A stretch of DNA of 64,000 nt, taken from Laburnicola sp. R22_1. Taxonomy: Eukaryota; Ascomycota; Dothideomycetes; Pleosporales; Didymosphaeriaceae. The stretch is from the NCBI GenBank assembly GCA_014281115.1, contig JACONQ010000005.1, positions 2,356,001 through 2,420,000 on the forward strand. Reading direction: 5' to 3'. The notes beneath the pieces were generated by a model that saw nothing but the letters and a program-made list of their open reading frames with translations, searched no databases and was not told the DNA's origin. This document shows, piece after piece, positions 44,000-56,230 of this stretch. Position 1 is the first letter of the stretch; every line of letters begins with the position of its first letter. Position numbers and translations under genes: made by a program.

Positions 44000-46900
44000 T
44001 AGGTTTGCGTCCTTTATAAAGCCTATGCGCTTAAAGAAAGCCTTTATTACTATTTTAGAAATATCTTCTACTAGCAACTATTCGTTTTCTTTGTTACTAT
44101 ACTCTTTCTACTTTACTTTATATAGCTACCTACCATTCTCTCTTATCCTACCCTTAATCTATTTAACTAGGTATATATCTAGACTTGTTTGTAGTACTAT
44201 AACCTTAAAGAGACTTTACTTTCGCTGCATAAGTCCCTCTAGTGCTAATTGCTCTAGTAGGCACACGTAGAATACTAAGTGAATTTAGAAGTCCTTAGGC
44301 AGGCTTAGTTTATACGCCTAATTCCCTACTTAGCGTAGAACTTTATAGGAACCCTAGTACTTATAGTCTAGCTTTTTTTTTTAGCCTTAATAAGGCTAGG
44401 TTCTATATATTAAGGTAGACTATGTCTTCTACAGCAAACTCTACTAGTTTGTGCTTAGAGTTATATGCCTTCGCCTAGTAAGCCTAGGCTTTTATTATAG
44501 TTTCTCGCATAATAGCTTTTATCTAGGCTATTCTAGTCACGTTAGCGATAGCCTAAGGTACGTTATCTCTTAATTAGAGTTCTTTAGCCACACTAGTAGT
44601 TGGCAGGTTATATCTATATATGGCCTAGAAAGACGACTTCCCTATAGAGCTGTGTACGCTATTATTGTACAAGTACTCTGCCTCTAATAGTAACAAGATC
44701 CAATTGTCCTACTTATAATTATAGAAGACTTATAGGTACTACATTAGCGTCTAGTTTTGTCTCTTAGTCTGCCCATTTGTCTGCGGGTAAAAGGCAGTTA
44801 AAAGTAGCTATTTTAACCCTAAGCACTACGCAAAGATGCTCTAGTATCCTAATATAAATAGGCTACTCCTATCCGTTACTATTAATCTTAGGAGACTATA
44901 GAGCCATATAACCTTCTACTAAAAAATCTTAGCTAGCTCTATTATAGTTATATCCTTATAAATAGCTATATAGTAGGCTATCTTACTAAAGCGATCTATA
45001 ATTACTAGTATACTATTATACTTATAGTTATACACCCTACTCTTAGAAAGGTCTATAATTATATCTATTATTATATTTTGCTAGAAACCTATTAGGATTA
45101 ATAAGCTATTAAGTTGGCCATACTGTACGTGTCTAGTAGGCTTAACCCTTGCATAGGCCTTATAAGTTAGGACGTAATACTTAATAAACTAATAGGTCTT
45201 AGGCCACTAGAACTCTCTCTAGATAATATTAAGTGTCCTTACAAAACTAAAATAATCTGCTAGTAGATTATTATAATAGCGTCTTAAGGTCTTAATTCTA
45301 ATACTAGCCAGCACGTACAGACGACTGTTAAACTAGAGTAGATAACCCTTAATTAGGCTCTACTGCTCTATTTATAGTAGGCGATCCTCTATAGGGTGTA
45401 AGAGACTCGCCCTTACTCTAACTACTATTAGGTCGCTTGTTATCTCTTTAAAGATAGCTTAAAGCAAGGGGTTCTTAAATTTCCCTTATTACGCATCCTC
45501 TAGGGTAGGTCTTTCCCTAGGTCGCGTAATCCGCGTGGTGGCTGCTAGCCTAGGCTCTTCTAGTCTCTCCTAGGGTGTTTTAGCTCTCCTAAGCTTTAGC
45601 TTACTTTAAAGCTTTCTAAGTAGTCTTCCTTAGGAACTATCTATCCTATTAGGCCTTTCCGCTCCTTTTAACTTGTAGTTAGGCCTTCTTAAGGGTCCGT
45701 TTGCTAGGTTTATCTTCCCTAGGTAGTGTCTAATTCTAAAATTAAATAAGGTAAGCTATTTAGCCTATTAGGCCTAGTATTAGATTAGGACTTTAGTTAT
45801 TATAAACCCCTATAGGTTAGTATAATTTATTAGAAGCTCTACCTACTCTATAGTACCTTCTAAGTAGTGCCTCTAGTGTTTAAAGGCTTTTACTATTGCA
45901 AGCAGCTCTCTATTATGCGTATTATAATTACGCTTAGCCTGGCTTATCTTATATAAGTAGAAGGCAACTAGGTGCTATTATTCCTTTCCTTAGGGTCCCA
46001 GGTGTAGTTAACTTAAGATGCCAGATATTGCGTATCTAGAGGCGTTAGTCTCTACTCTTAAGGGCAATTTAGGGTTAAAATAGGCTAGTAAGGGCCCACT
46101 AGCAAAGCTTTGCTTTAGTTACTTAAACGTAGTCTAAGCCTCGCTTAATAGGATAATAGGTACTAATTTCTCCTTATGTTATTAGTAACTACTATAGGCT
46201 AACTCTTCTAGTCGCTAGGTAAGTATGTGTAGGGGGCTTACAACTCTTAAAAACTCCTTAATAAATCTTTAGTAGTAATTAGTAAAGCCTAGAAAAATTC
46301 TTATATTCTATACTAACTTAGGCTCTAACTACTTCTATATACTCTTAACTCTGTTCCCTTTTATATATACGCCCTCTAGGCTTACTATAAACTCTAGGTA
46401 GCCTACTTCTTAAGTGTAGAACTTACACTTAGAGAGTTTGGCGTATAGCTTATGCTAAATAAGCTAATCTAGCACTATCTTTACGTGTTTAACGTGTTCC
46501 TCCTTACTCTAGAAATATATAAGGATGTTGTCTAAGTATATAATATAATAGATGTTAAGTAAGTCTAATAGCGCGCTATTAATATAGCTCTAAAAGACCG
46601 CGAAAGTATTAGTTAACCTAAAGGGTATTACTATGTACTTGTAGTGGCCATATCTAGTCTAGAATACTATCTTCTATTCGTTACCTGCCTTAATTTATAT
46701 ATAGTAATAGGCGTTTCTTAGGTCTAATTTAGTGTATATAACGGCGGATCCTAGCTAGTCTAGTGACTCTTAGATTAGTAGGAGTAAGTAATGGTTTTTT
46801 ATAGGTACCGCATTTAGTCTATAGTAATCTACGCATAATTATAATCCCCTATTCTTCTTCTTTGTAAAAAGAATTAGTGCTTTTACTTTCGATTTTAAGT

Positions 46901-47620
46901 GGCGTATCCAGCCTCTTTTAAGGTTCCTCTTAATATACTTCTTTAAGACCTATGTCTCTAGCGCTAATAGGCTATAGAGCAGTCTAAAGAGTACCTTCTT
47001 ATCTGCCTTAATATTAATAGATATCTTGTGAGGCCTGTAGTCCACTAGTAGGGCGGCGTCCGCTTCTAAGAAGGCTTTTTTAAACCTCTCTTAGTAAATC
47101 TTAGGTAGAATAGTCTTGTTTAGACTAGATTGGCCTAGGCTAACTCTATATATAATAAAATAGTTATTATTAGCGTTCTTAGTAGTATTCGCGAATTATT
47201 ATGGCCCCTTTATAGCAACCTTCTAAAATTTACGCTTACTATTATTAAATCGTAATATATAAGTAGTAAAGTTAAGTAGTGGGTTCTATTTAGTTAACTA
47301 GGGCATCCCCAGCACTATGTTAAACCCTTTAATGTCCCCTACAATAAATTTGTCTAACCTAGCCTAGGTTTGCCTATAGCTGTCTATTATTGCGTAGGCT
47401 AGCTTAGTCTGGCCTTAAACCTCTAATTTAACTCTATTTAGAGCCTTGTAAGTCTAGTTTACATTTGCTTTTAGTTAGACTATAACCCTTTCTACCATTC
47501 TAGTACTAACAAAGTTGGTCTCCGCGCCGTAGTCTACTAGGACCCTCACTTTAAAGGAGTCCGCTGCTATTTAGATAACCCCTTCTAGGGTAATTAGAGA
47601 CCCTCCAGCCTTACAGAGGC
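44000..47620 (-). pseudogene. Gypsy pol: protease, reverse transcriptase, RNase H, integrase remnants
   Basis: Minus-strand frames with many TAG/TAA. The protease reads VLVDYGAETNFVS near 47,530 (DSG-type Asp kept, Ser>Tyr). The reverse transcriptase is seen near 46,600-46,900 as LCVDYYRLNAV, TRYGHYKY and IPFRLTN. The catalytic YxDD reads YLDN at 46525-46539 (GAC>AAC). The integrase core (about 44,960-45,100) has SKSRVYNYKYNSILVIIDRFSKIAYY-like sequence over ~45 open codons. Its C-terminal domain near 44,240-44,420 has GSYKVLR-x-VGN and FYVCLLEQL. Inactive by both nonsense and catalytic-site changes. Confidence 0.88.
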
Positions 47621-49050
47621 CTCTTGCCTCTAAGGCAACTATAGTAAGTAATCTTTATCTCTCTATGTATATAATAGAGCCTATTAGTCTAAGGGATAGA
47701 TAACCTAGGGCTTGTCTTTTCCTACCTCTGTCTTTTGCTTTGGGCAGTTGTCTTTGTAGTGCCCTTACTTATAATAGTAAAAATAATTATTCTTTTTTTA
47801 GTCTAGTAGTAATTGTGCCTTATAACGCTTATCCCATTCCTTATATTGCAGGTTATGGCGCCTCTGGCCTAGTCTAGTGTTGTTTAACCTAGATTGTTTC
47901 TGGCTGGTTGTGCCTTGCCTATTATCCTCTTAGGCCTCCTTATTATTATTCTTTTGCTTTTGCTTGCCTAGCTTCGACTCCTAGCTAACCCGCTAGTGTT
48001 AGTTAGCCGTCTCCTCTAGTTAGATAAGGCTGGTCCACCGCTATAGTTGCTATTAGAGTCTCTCCACTACTTAACTGTCTAGAGCGGAGAAGAAATCGCT
48101 AATATGCTAATTATTGTACTTATCCAAGGTATAATTAGGGTTAGTCTCTTCCTACTAATCCTTAAGATAGTTTAGAAGTTTAGTTAGGGTCTAATAACCC
48201 TACTTTGCGTTCTTAATACGCTAATAAGCCTCTTATTCTCTTTTCTAGCTTAATTCTAGGGTGTCCACTATAGTCTACTTTATTAGTTTTTATATTACCT
48301 TACGCTTGTGTTTACGCTTAGGGATCTTCTAGACTACTCTATTTTAAAAGTTATATTATATATTCCTAAGATAGTAGTGTGTAAATCTTATCTGGGCTAG
48401 ATTAGTGCTAAGGGCTAGTGCGTATTAAATATAATCTTTGTAGCCTTTTACCTAAGTATTTAGTTCCTTTTAGCCTCTTCCTTTAAATTAGGAAGGCTCT
48501 AGCGGTTTTAGTAGTTATAGGTCTAAGCTAGCTATTAGTATTTAGGATAAAACAATAGGCGCGATGCTAGTCCTTAGGGGCTTCCTCCTATCATTCTTGC
48601 TTAGTCGCTTGCTCTTTTGTCTGCCCTTCTTATATAGAGGGGAGTCCTCTCTAGGGCTACTAGACTCCTCTAACAAGTTGCTACTATTATTAGGGTCGCT
48701 TATATCCTCTTTAATAGTTTTGGGCGTTAGTTGCCTACCTTTGCCCTTATCCTTTTTTATCGCGGCTTTAGTATTGCTTGCAAGGGTCAAGGTTCTTTGT
48801 TTATTATTATTAGATTTTATTTTAACCTATAGGATCTTAAGTTAGTTCTGCAAGGCTTTAATAGCCTCGCGCTTCTTTGCGATCTTAATTTCTTGCTTAA
48901 GTTCCTCTTTCTAACGTTATATCTAAGCTTCTTTAGCGCTTAAGGCTGTTTATTCTTTGTCTATGTCAGTTTGGCCTAGTCTAGAGTCCTTATACTAGCG
49001 TGAGGTTGCCTCTCGCTAGTTACTATCGCTCCGCTTGGGCCGGCTATAGA
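47621..49050 (-). pseudogene. Gypsy gag remnant with zinc knuckle
   Basis: A CCHC-like knuckle is readable near 47,740-47,790 (YYK-x-GHYKDNCPK, first cysteines lost to TGY>TAY). An 82-codon open stretch at 48542-48790 is Lys/Ser-rich (KKDKGKGRQLTPKTIKED), fitting the N-terminal part of gag. Other frames are cut by TAG/TAA. Confidence 0.7.
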
Positions 49051-49121
49051 GGCCAGGCATTAGCTTTAACAGACGTCGCTTATATTAGAATAATAAAATA
49101 TAAGGTAGTAAGGGATTATAT

Positions 49122-49302
49122 TATAAGATTGTGGGTACAATACTTAATCTATTAATTCACTACTAAGACGATCCCTTAAAAAAAGGAAAGTAGGTCTAAA
49201 GGCTATAAGGTCTAAGAAGAAAACTCTAACCTAGCCAAGGCTAATCTAGGCCAGTCTAGGGAAACTAGGGGGTTACGCTGCCACAGGGAACGCGTTGTAA
49301 TA
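49122..49302 (-). repeat. 5' LTR of the gypsy element (181 bp)
   Basis: Partner of 41846-42026. Followed by GGCAG, the target duplication. The primer-binding region should lie just below 49122; it is too mutated to match to a tRNA by eye. Confidence 0.92.
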
Positions 49303-49360
49303 GGCAGCTTATAAGTTATAAGTATAGTAAAGAAGACTAATTACTAGCTATTATATTAAT

Positions 49361-51360
49361 ACTAGAGTCTTAGCTATTATAAAGATAGCTATAGCAAAGG
49401 CTAAAAAGTTAGTAAAATTAGCCTATAAGTTATTTAAGTTAAAGACGTTAAATACGTTAAAAGTAACAACTTTAGCGCTAACACTAACATCTTTAATAGC
49501 GCCTTTAATACTACCTAAAGTGCTATTACTAAACTAAGCTATTATTATTCTATTATCTTCTCTACCCATATAAAGTTATTCTATACTATTATTATTATTA
49601 CTACTAACTAAGCTAGAGTACACTATACACCTTAACTATATCCTATATATTAATAAGCTTATTAAAATTAAGAACTTTAATTTTAGTACCTATTATAATT
49701 TTCTTATAAGTAAGCTAGAGAATAAGCTAGAAGATTTAATTATAGACTCTAGGTTTAGAGTTAAGGATAGAAACTACTACCTTTTAATAATAAGTATTGC
49801 CTTTAAGGTTATACTAAAGGGGATATAGAAATATAAAACTTTTATAGAGTTAAGTCTATAAGGAGCTAAGCGCCCTTCTACTAGTTACTTGGCCTGCTGT
49901 CTTAGAGCTCTTAGTCTATACTCCTTAGAGCCTTAGAGCGCTAAGTCTATGCTTTTGCTAAGCTAGAAGTATATAAGTTAATAGCTAGAGCTACCTTTAA
50001 AACTCTATTAAATTTATAAGTTTACTTAGGCAACTCTAACCTCTTAGTCCAAAGCCCCTTATAAAGTCTAGAGTTAGGCGCTATATTAATAGAGTTTATA
50101 AATTAGTAAGTTCTACTATTTAAAAAAGTTAATAGCGTCTAATTTATAGTAGAGATAAAGATTAAAGTCTAAAGTTAATTAAAGGCCTTTTCTTATAATT
50201 TCGCTATTAATAAGCTATTATTAAATATACTAAAGAAGCCTACTACTACTTATACTATAGTAAGTAGTGGTAGGAGTTATACTTTGCATATAGTAATAAA
50301 GTAGAAGTAGTAGAAGTAGGTAGAGGCTTAACTAAATATTACTAAATTTATTAGTTATCTTTATAAGTGTTAGATCTGCTATAAAAACCTCTATAATAAC
50401 TATAGCCTTTAGTGCTAAGTAAACCTACTAAGTTGTAATCACTTTAAGATTTATACTACTAATAATAAAACTTAGGCAAAGTATTAGTTAGAGAGATAGC
50501 TAGGCGTCTATATTAAGACTTTACTATAGTAGCTTATTAACTATTAGTATACTAACTATAGTAATAAGCTGTGTATTAATAGGTATACTTATAAAGGTAA
50601 GGGTAAAAAAAGGATAAAAGTAGTAGTAGCAATAACTCTAACAAGTTATTCTTTAATATAGTAAAGATAAAGTATATAAAGTAGAAAATAGCTAGGCGTA
50701 AAATAGAGTATTAGATTAGTTATTTAAAAAAGGAGGAGGAGGAGCATAAGGAGTAGAGAGAGTAGCTTAGGCTAGAGAAAGAGTACTAGTAATATTACCT
50801 AAATCTCTAGCGTTAATAGTAGGGCTAGCCTTATAGTTTATTACTATTAGTCTCTTCTATTATGTCTTTTACGCCTATTAATTATATTAAAGCTTCTACG
50901 CCTACTTCTTAAGCTATTCCTCTTCTTAATACACTATTATTAAGTCCTATATACTTAGGTAGAGATAATAGAGACTCTATAAAGAAGTTCTTTTAGTAGC
51001 TTATTAATAAGTAGGCTTTAGATAAATAGTACAACTATATATAGACTATAGAGGTAGCACTTAAATAATAGTAGATAATTAATAATCTCTGCTATATATT
51101 AAACCCTAGAAGCGACCTATATAATATTACTATATAGTTTAGATTAAAGAATAGGATTGTTTACTATTTTATAAAGGATATACACACGTTTAAGTCTATA
51201 TATTATATAGTATTAAGTCTCTAGAATATATCGCGTAGTAGTGGCAGCAATATCTAGAATAATAGAGTAATATTTAGTTAATATTTATATAGAGATACCT
51301 CTAAAAGTTTATTATAGTTATATAGTAGTAATAAAAACTATATTTATTATAACCTTACTA
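49361..51360 (+). pseudogene. RIP-degraded coding remnant(s), plus strand, unidentified
   Basis: From 49361 one frame stays open for long runs, broken only by TAA/TAG at Gln-like positions (for example KIKNFNFSTYYNFLISKLENKLEDLI near 49,660-49,740). Further on (about 50,360-50,460) a Cys/His-rich segment YKC-x-ICYKNLYNNYS...CNHF suggests a degraded zinc-binding motif. From about 50,860 a third stretch starts MSFTPINYIKASTPTS. I cannot name these; they may be two or three genes of the host element. Confidence 0.45.
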
Positions 51361-51370
51361 TGTATAAGTC

Positions 51371-51500
51371 GATAAATTACTATAAATTACTATAAATTAC
51401 TATAAATTACTATAAATTACTATAAATTATAATAAATTACTATAAATTACTATAAATTACTATAAATTACTATAAAGTACTATAAATTACTATAAATTTA
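51371..51500. repeat. 10-bp minisatellite (TATAAATTAC)n
   Basis: Thirteen units in register from 51371 to 51500, ten of them exact or one base off. Just downstream (51520-51730) a ~45-bp unit containing GGTTACTTTTTATAT and TTTAGACTAG occurs three times, once inverted. Confidence 0.9.
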
Positions 51501-51789
51501 AAAAAATTAAGAATTATAGTAATCCTAGGAACTCTAGTCTAAATCTACACATATAAAAAGTAACCCTAAAACCTCCTTTACTAGCTATATATATATTCTT
51601 TTTTATGTGTGTAAATATAGGCAGGGATTTTAGAGGTTACTTTTTATATATTTAGATTTAGACTAGAGTTTCTAGAGTTACTTTTTATATGCTTAAATTT
51701 AGACTAGGGTTTCTAGGGTTACTATATAGAGTAAAAATTTATAACTTTCTTATTTAAATATAAATAAAGTAGTAGTAGTTACTATAGCA

Positions 51790-52560
51790 ATAGTATATAT
51801 TTATAGATAAGTTTTACGCTCTCTATAATAAGCACCTTACTACCCTTACTACTACTAGTATATTATTATTTACTATTCTATTGCTGCCTTTAAAATATAA
51901 GTTTTATAAGACTATATATATAAAATTTAATACTAAAAAAGTATCTTTATACCTCTTAAGTCCTCTCTATAGGGCCCTTCTACTTTAGTAGGAGGTTACT
52001 ATACTTAAAAGCCTCTTTAATAAGAATAATAATAATAACCCTTTTAATTTCTTTTACTTTTACTATATCCTACTACTATACGCTAGCACTTTTTAGGAGC
52101 TTATATTTATATAAGCTCTTAATACTTTATCTACCCTTAATAAGTCTAGCTACCTTCTAGATTAAGACTAGTATATACTTAAAAAGAAGTAGAGGTAGTA
52201 TTTAGCTTACGCGCGCCTTATATAGAATAATAGGTTTAAAGAGAAGTATTAGAAGGCGTATAAGAAGTATTATAAAAGTTACTACTTTATACCTAGTATA
52301 CCTATTTATTACTACTAATAGACGTGCTATTAATATAAGAAGTATCTTTAGCTATTTAAGAATATTAGGAACTAGTATTTAAAGTATTAAATAAGCAACT
52401 CTGCCTATAGCCTCCTTAAATATATATATAAGGTAAAAAGTATAGAAACTAAGAATTTTTCTAAAAATCCTATTAAAGTAATTAGAAGAGAGAGTAGGTG
52501 TATAAGCGTAAAGTTAATAAGTATAGAAAGAATAGACAGCGTAAGATAGTAAAGAAGTTA
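51790..52560 (+). pseudogene. RIP-degraded coding remnant, plus strand, unidentified
   Basis: A frame beginning IDKFYALYNKHLTTL stays readable with only TAG/TAA breaks to about 52,560 (segments SLFNKNNNNNPFNFFYFYY, ALNTLSTLNKSSYLLD). Lys/Tyr-rich because of RIP. No family recognised. Confidence 0.35.
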
Positions 52561-52969
52561 TAAGTTTAGGTAGTATTATAGCTATATATTATACTATATA
52601 ATTATTAATAAGTTATTTATTATTATCTGCAAAGTTAAAATTAAACATCTACTATAGCTAACGCCTGGCCTCTAGCAATATATTCTTATTAATATATAGG
52701 CTACCTACTACATACTTAAAGTGCTTTCTTATAAATCTATTATACTTACTCTTTATAATAGCTATCTATAAAACGTTTTTAAAGTTTAAGCGTCTAAAAT
52801 AATACTATATAAAGTAGTAGTTATAGTAAATCTATGCCTTTAACACTAAGAAGGTAAGCTTAATAGAATTATAGTTAGGTAAGTATAGTAGTAAGTACTA
52901 AAAAATATAGCTAGTATGCTTAATAATAGCGCAAATATTATTATTAGTGTAGATAGATATATTATTAAG

Positions 52970-53240
52970 GATTTCTTCCCTAGGGTTAATCCGTAATATT
53001 ATGTAATCCTAGGCTATATTAGGAAAAATTTTGTGTGCGTATAAGCACCTAGGGCACCTAAGCGGCCCTATGTAAGGCTGCACACGCCTACGCACTAAAT
53101 ACGCTTAGAGCGCACTAGCAATACTACTTTTTTCTTAGTGTGCGCATGCGTAAGGTTGCGCAAGGATGCGCACATATACTACTAGTGCACCTAGAGTAGC
53201 TAGGGTAGCTAGAGTACCCTAGGTGCCTATACTACCTATA
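52970..53240. other. GC-richer islet with TGCGCA-type repeats in AT-rich DNA
   Basis: Inside DNA that is otherwise very AT-rich, this stretch holds many GTGCGCA/TGCGCAAGG/AGCACCTAGG motifs. A related cluster lies at 53,829-53,945 (TGCGCAAGTCTGCGCA, CGTACGTCTACGTACG). No gene. Confidence 0.5.
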
Positions 53241-54100
53241 AAATACTAATTAATAAGCAAATAAAGCTCTTTAATTAGCTAAAATTTAAAAAAAAGCTTA
53301 GTAAGCTGCTTAGTAAGCTTTTAAAAAAAGATTTTTTAAAGTATAACGTTAAAGTCTCTTACTAGATAGTAATTACTAGTTAATATAATAATACTAATTA
53401 CTAGCATATTATATAGAACTTCTACCTAACCCTAAATTCTAGATTTTGTAGGTTTTAAAATAGAAAAATATAGTTTTATAATTATTTAAAAGAATTAGAT
53501 TAGGCGAAAATTAGTAGCTTAGCAAAAACACTATTTTAATAAGTATAAACTTTAATAACCTTTTAACTACTATACTTTTATTAAAACTTTTTAAAATTTA
53601 AATAATATATTATTAGTACTATACTTTTATGTATAGATATTACATAATATATATAATAACTAGTAAAATAAAGAGCTTTTTATTAATTACGAACTAATTA
53701 CGTAATAAAAATAGTATTTTTAAATTAAATAATTACAGACAAGTATTTTCTCTATAAATCTATAAAAATTAGAATTATAGCTTTACTAGTAAAAAAGTTA
53801 TAAAGCTTTAAAAAAATTACTTATTTAAACTATTTATGCACATCTGCGCAAGTCTGCGCATATCTACGTATCTCTAAGCATTTTTATGCTAGTAAATTGC
53901 TTATGTAAAAATATGCAAGTATGCGTACGTCTACGTACGTCTATACACGGTTAAGTAGCCTCTCTAGAAAAAACTTTCCTGATGTAGCTATTTAACTAAT
54001 CACTATATTACATAATTAATAATTTCTTTAATAATATTTTCTACTATAATAATAATAATAATAATAATTATAATAGTAACTAATATAATTATTTTATTAA
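53241..54100. other. AT-rich, no gene recognised
   Basis: RIP-like sequence. The pair ATTATGTAAT near 53,010 and its complement near 54,010 might mark an old inserted element, but the match is too weak to call. Confidence 0.4.
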
Positions 54101-56230
54101 CTCTTTTCTATAGTAGATTTCCCTCACAACTAGCGAGCTGTATTCTGCCCCTCTAGAACCTTGCTACCACCTATCTCCCCTATACTCCTGCCGCTGCTAC
54201 TTATCTTTACTCTTATTACTTAGTTATAGTCCTCTACCTTAATAGCACCCTAGATAATTACTACTATATTTATAAGCTTCTTATGCTATAGCTACGCTTT
54301 TAAACTTCTATAGTCTCTAAGAAACTACTACTTATTATCTAGTAGTCGTCCTATACCTTTGCTTTGCTAGTCTTTATTTTTAAGCTTTTTTAGTAATATT
54401 TTTACTTTATTCTATTATTATAGTATAAACGCCTAACCTAACCCTTTATTTAAGTACTAAAGAAGTACTTTGCACTCTAAAATCTAGAGTTATAAAACTA
54501 GCTAATAAGGCCTAAATAGCTAGGACTAAGTGTTCTTAAAAATATTAAGATTAAGAGGCCCCTTTAATAACCCTACTTACTATATAAGATTACTAAATTT
54601 CTCGAGATTATCCTTAACTTTGCCTAGCTAATTCTTTACATACTTTTAGAATTCTACTATAGCTATACTGCCCTATATAGAAGAAGTTATATAGTTAGAC
54701 TACTAGAATATTATTATATTACTAAATATAATAGATAAAGAGCTAGATTTAAAAGATAGTAGTAATAGTTATACGTTAAAAATAAAGATTTAGTATATTA
54801 GGCATTGCTAATATTATAAGAGTAGATAGACTTTATATACTATATGTATAGTAAACTATAATTATACTACTACTAGGTTATAAATATAATAACTAAACTA
54901 TAGTTAAGTGTTTTATTACCTACACTACTTTTATAGTTGCAACTCTATAGTTTACTATAGCTTTCTAATAGTTTACTAGTTAAGAGATAATATATAACTT
55001 AGTTATGCTAGATAGTAGACTATTTATTAACTACTATTAATAATACTACTATAAAGAAAGTTAATAATAAAATTATTATTATTTTATATATATTTTATTA
55101 CTACTACTATATGCTAGGTACTAGGTTTTAGTGTCTTCTATTTTACTCCTCTCTATGTATAGTGCGGACTCGATCTTGGTTAGAATCTCCATATAATAAA
55201 GATGTTTAATATTATTAAGAATAATTACTATTAGTCTATTACTATAAAACGTGCGTAAAGTTAGAATTAATTATATCTTAATCTACTTAATAAATAGCTT
55301 ATAATTATAGTAGCCCTGTTTAATTCTATAGTAGAGTAAGTAGCTATACTTAATAGTATAGACTAGTAGAATTGCCTATATATCTCTATAATATATATCT
55401 TAGGTATAATAACTCTTCTTTCTAATTTACGTGTACGTCTTATCTTACTAGTCTAACTTTTTATTAAAGATTACCTTATTAATAAAGTAGAGCTGTTTCT
55501 AGGTATAGCAACTTATCTAAATATAATAATCTTACCTTAAGTTCTTATTACAATTAATAGAGAAGGGCTTTAGCGTCTACTTTAACTATTTATTAGCCTT
55601 TAGATACTACTATATTAATATATAGAAAATAACTAAACTATACTTTAGCACTAACTAGCGCATAATTTTATTTTAATATATTTATCTAGAATAAATAAGC
55701 TAGTTAAATAGAGCCTTACTATCCTCCTCTAGTATCTTAGGCAACCTTTCTAGTCTTTTAGTAAACTAATAAGTATTATTATAAAGCCTTAAGTTACTTT
55801 AAATATTATTAATAGTGTAATATAAGTAGGCCTTATAGGTAGTAATAGCGCGCCAAGCTCGCTTAGCTCGTTTGTAATGCGCTAACCCCTTTTTATTAAT
55901 ACTATCTTAAAACGCTTTTCTGTGTTAACAATAGCAGAAGAAATAACTGCTATTATTGTAATATTTTTATTAGAAACCTCTTAGTCGCAAAAAAAAACCC
56001 TATAGGTAGTAATAATATATAAATACTAGCCTAATTTAGTAAACCTTTATATATTATAATAAATACGTATAGAGAGACTATAGTTAATAAAATAGGCACC
56101 TAAAGTAGGCGTAAAAGCTTATAGATAGTAGACTAAAATACTATTAGTAGTATACGTGGCGTAAATAGCCTTTGTTAAGTTCTCTTTAATAACTATAATA
56201 CTAAAAATCGCATTTAAGTTATAGGCTATC
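54101..56230 (-). pseudogene. RIP-degraded coding remnant, minus strand, unidentified
   Basis: From about 56,220 down to 55,740 the minus-strand frame is open apart from TAA/TAG codons (NLNAIFSIIVIKENLTKAIY, then APPLG-like TPTLGAYFINYSL, then GALLLPIRPTYITLL). Less clear coding continues to ~54,100, interrupted by the SINE-like copy D. No family recognised. Confidence 0.4.
55106..55209 (+). repeat. SINE-like dispersed repeat, copy D, RIP-mutated
   Basis: ACTATATGCTAGGTAC to GATGTTTAAT. Same repeat as copies A-C with additional C>T and G>A changes. Target duplication not discernible. Confidence 0.8.

Larger units (their letters stand above)
41846..49302 (-). mobile_element. Ty3/gypsy LTR retrotransposon, RIP-degraded, 7457 bp
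   Basis: LTRs of 181 bp at 41846-42026 and 49122-49302 are flanked by GGCAG at 41841-41845 and 49303-49307 (5-bp duplication). In the minus-strand sense the LTR ends CTACA and starts TATTACAAC, so TG...CA with TG>TA. By eye the LTRs differ at about 21 sites, all but one transitions. A purine-rich tract (AAAGAAAGGGAGC, minus strand) adjoins the left LTR. The gag-to-integrase order on the minus strand from right to left defines the gypsy type: protease, RT, RNase H, integrase. The plus strand carries an additional gene (42488-43510). Confidence 0.93.

Noticed and set aside
43935..44270. 111-codon plus-strand hydrophobic frame inside the gypsy element
   Set aside because: Low-complexity product of the antisense integrase end; not part of the four-exon accessory gene.
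50340..50480. Assignment of the Cys/His segment to a known zinc-finger family
   Set aside because: RIP has altered too many codons; spacing does not match a family I can name.
51540..51730. CCCTAAA/TAGGGTT-like strings suggesting a telomere relic
   Set aside because: Only isolated matches within a 45-bp repeat, not tandem TTAGGG.
53000..54025. Non-autonomous TIR element with ATTATGTAAT ends
   Set aside because: The inverted match is short and interrupted; no target duplication.
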